A stretch of 64,000 nt of DNA from Heracleum sosnowskyi (lineage: Eukaryota > Streptophyta > Magnoliopsida > Apiales > Apiaceae): assembly GCA_030848705.1 (NCBI GenBank), contig JAUIZM010000026.1:62001-126000 (forward strand). The letters run 5' to 3'. The stretch's first letter is position 1, and each line of letters starts with the position of its first letter. Position numbers and translations under genes: made by a program. Positions 61,852 to 64,000 of this stretch are shown piece by piece. The notes under the pieces were generated by a model that was given only the letters and a program-made list of their open reading frames with translations, searched no databases and was not told where the DNA came from.

Positions 61852-63819
61852 TTGTGGATGTTCGTGCCTGAATCAGAAAAGATGCCAGGGGACGCCCGAT
61901 TACGTATACCTCAAAGGGAGGTATACAAGGAAAATGGAGAAAAATTGAAGCGGGCCCTTTTGTCGATATTTTCTCGTAGCTTGACCCTATGGGTCTATAG
62001 AATTGCAGAAAAGTAAATTTGGGGATGTCCGTGTATGAATCAGAGCAGATACCAGGGGACGCCCCATTACGTATACCTCTAAAGAGAGGTATACAAGGAA
62101 AATGGGGAAAAATTGAAGCGGACCGTTTTGTGGATATTTTCTCATAGCTTGACCCTATGGGTTTATAGAATTGCACAAAAGTTCATTTGAGGATGTCCGT
62201 GCATGAATCGGAGCAGATACTAGGGGACGCCCGATTACGTATACCTAAGAGAGGTATACAAGGAAAATGAAGAAAAATTGAAGCGGGCCCTTTTGTGGAT
62301 ATTTTCTCGTAGCTTGACCCTATGGGTTTATAGAATTACAGAAAATTTCATTTGGGGATGTCCGTGTATGAATCGGAGAAGATACCAGGAGACGCCCGAT
62401 TACGTATACTTCTAAAGGGAGGTGTACAAGGAAAATGGAGAAAAATTGAAGCGGGCCCTTTTGTGGATATTTTCTCGTAGCTTGACCCTATGGGTTTATA
62501 GAATTGCAGAAAAGTTCATTTGGGGATGTCCGTGCCTGAATCGGAGAAGATACCTGGGGACGCCCGATTACGTATACCTCTAAAGGGAGGTATACAAGGA
62601 AAATGGAGAAAAATTAAAGCAGGCCCTTTTGTGGATATTTTCTCGTAGCTTGACCCTATGGGTTTATAGAATTACAGAAAAGTTCATTTGGGAATGTCCG
62701 TGTATGAATCAGAGCAGATACCAGGAGACGCCCGATTACGTATACCTCTAAACGGAGGTGTACAAGGAAAATGGAGAAAAATTGAAGCGGGCCCTTTTGT
62801 GGATATTTTCTCGTAGCTTGACCCTATGGGTTTATAGAATTGCAGAAAAGTTCATTTGTGGATGTTCGTGCCTGAATCAGAGAAGATACCAGGGGACGCC
62901 CGATTACGTATACCTCTAAAGGAAGGTATACAAGGAAAATGGAGAAAAATTGAAGTGGGCCGTTTTTTGGATATTTTCTCGTAGCTTGACCCTATGGGTT
63001 TATAGAATTACAGAAAAGTTCATTTGGGGATGTCCGTGTATGAATCGGAGCAGATACCAGCAGACGCCCGATTACGTATACTTCTAAAGGGAGGTGTATA
63101 AGGAAAATGGAGAAAAATTGAAGCGGGCCCTTTTGTGGATATTTTCTCGTAGCTTGACCCTATGGGTTTATAGAATTGCAGAAAAGTTCATTTGGGGATA
63201 TCCGTGCCTGAATCGGAGAAGATACCAGGGGACGCCTGATTACGTATACCTCTAAAGGGAGGTATACAAGGAAAATGGAGAAAAATTGAAGCAGGCCCTT
63301 TTGTGGATATTTTCTCGTAGCTTGACCCTATGGGTTTATAGAATTGCATAAAAGTTCATTTGTGGATCTTCGTGCCTGAATTAGAGAAGATACCAGGGGA
63401 CGCCCGATTACGTATACCTCTAAAGGGAGGTATACAAGGAAAATGGAGAAAAATTGAAGTGGGCCGTTTTTTGGATATTTTCTCGTAGCTTGTCCGTGCC
63501 TGAATCGGAGAAGATACCAGGGGACGCCCGATTACGTATGCCTCTAAAGGGAGGTATACAAGGAAAATGGAGAAAAATTGAAGCAGGCCCTTTTGTGGAT
63601 ATTTTCTCGTAGCTTGACCCTATGGATTTATAGAACTGCAGAAAAGTTCATTTGGGGATGTCTGTGTATGAATCTGAGCAGATACCAGGGGACGCCCGAT
63701 TACGTACACCTCTAAAGGGAGCTATAAAAGGAAAATGGGGAAAAATTGAAGCGGGCCGTTTTGTGGATATTTTCTCGAAGCGTGACCCTTTGGGTTTATA
63801 GAATTGCATAAAAGTTCAT
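61852..63819 (+). repeat. Unit 31, 12 monomers, 1968 bp
   Basis: It is similar to unit 30 without the six-monomer duplication. Private changes include AAGTAAATTTGGGG near 62012 and two ATACTTCTAAAGG junctions (62406, 63080). The 44-bp deletion is at 63492/63493. Losses of 44, 3 and 1 explain the length. Confidence 0.87.
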
Positions 63820-64000
63820 TTGTGGATGTTCGTGCCTGAATCAGAAAAGATGCCAGGGGACGCCCGATTACGTATACCTCAAAGGGAGGTATACAAGGAA
63901 AATGGAGAAAAATTGAAGCGGGCCCTTTTGTCGATATTTTCTCGTAGCTTGACCCTATGGGTCTATAGAATTGCAGAAAAGTTCATTTGGGGATGTCCGT
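63820..64000 (+). repeat. Partial unit at the right edge (about 1 monomer)
   Basis: This is the start of the 32nd key monomer (GAATCAGAAAAGATGCC, CCTCAAAGGG) and part of its M2 neighbour (TCGATATT, GGTCTATAG). The array continues past the window. Confidence 0.92.

Larger units (their letters stand above)
1..64000 (+). repeat. 168-bp satellite, continuous head-to-tail higher-order array
   Basis: The same unit of about 168 bp repeats from the first base to the last. Junctions near the left end start at 151, 319, 487, 655 and 823, each 168 bp apart; the next is at 990 because the key monomer is 167 bp. Landmarks in order within a monomer are GGGAGGTATACAAGG, an A-rich stretch, GAAGCGGGCCC, ATATTTTCTCGTAG, GACCCTATGGG, TTCATTTGGGGATG, GATACCAGGGGACG and CCCGATTACGTATACCTC. 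One monomer counted by hand has 47 G, 27 C, 49 A and 45 T. About 386 monomers fit the window. All are in the same orientation and I saw no unrelated insertion. It is most likely centromeric or pericentromeric satellite DNA; the family is not recognised. Confidence 0.98.

Noticed and set aside
61754..62176. 140-codon minus-strand frame, the longest seen
   Set aside because: It spans M8, M1 and M2 satellite monomers. Its length is due to single-base indels changing frame, not to coding selection.
1..64000. CRISPR array
   Set aside because: The 168-bp unit repeats without unique spacers, and no cas-like gene is present.
1..64000. Human-type alpha satellite
   Set aside because: The unit is 168 bp rather than 171 bp, no complete CENP-B box is seen, and the sequence does not resemble the alpha satellite consensus as I know it.
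1..64000. Transposable element or terminal repeats
   Set aside because: No reverse transcriptase or transposase frames, no terminal inverted repeats and no target-site duplications were seen; all structure is tandem.
1..64000. A novel gene-based system such as defence or biosynthesis
   Set aside because: There is no non-repetitive coding sequence anywhere in the window.

Overview
The whole 64-kb window is one uninterrupted tandem satellite array. The monomer is 168 bp (44% G+C in the version I counted) and every copy lies head to tail in the same orientation. I found no gene, RNA gene, transposon, unique flank, inversion or edge of the array. The window suggests a eukaryotic centromeric or other constitutive heterochromatin core. 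I do not recognise the monomer family and cannot name the organism. CpG is not depleted in the monomer, which would be unusual for an old, heavily methylated vertebrate satellite.

The array has higher-order structure. A key 167-bp monomer (CCTCAAAGGG at its junction, preceded by a TCGAAGCGTGACCCTTTGGG segment) recurs 32 times and divides the window into 31 complete units plus two partial ends. Units hold 6 to 23 monomers (1007 to 3825 bp). Most share one ordered skeleton of eight monomer types, called M1 to M8 here: M1 key monomer; M2 TCGATATT/GGTCTATAG; M3 TCATAGC with CACAAAAG or TACAAAAG; M4 AAAATTTC with GGAGACGCC; M5 GGTGTACAAGG; M6 GCAGGCCC with CATAAAAG; M7 GTGGGCCGTTTTTTGG, ending in CGTATGCCTC; M8 TCTGTGTATGAATCTGAGC, ending in AGCTATAAAAGG. 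Every unit length equals a whole number of monomers minus a short list of specific indels; across the 31 units these sum to 379 monomers and 778 missing bases.

Three sequence domains are visible. Domain I (1 to about 16.4 kb) has long units, GATACTAGGGTACGCC monomers and a 28-bp junction deletion. Domain II (about 16.4 to 42.8 kb) has nested duplications of 2179, 1678, 3352, 838 and 4693 bp, and units 13 to 18 follow an 8-9-11-8-9-8 monomer pattern. Domain III (about 42.8 kb to the end) is marked by a 44-bp deletion found nine times there and nowhere else, by a CCTAAGAG junction, and by a 4430-bp near-identical duplication.

Candidate functional signals are a conserved dyad at each monomer junction (GTATACCTC and GAGGTATAC arms), a TATAAAAG element usually present once per unit, roughly helically phased A/T tracts, and a half match to the CENP-B box. 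All are inferences from sequence. The window contains no new gene system that I can support; what is interesting is the repeat architecture and its recombination history.
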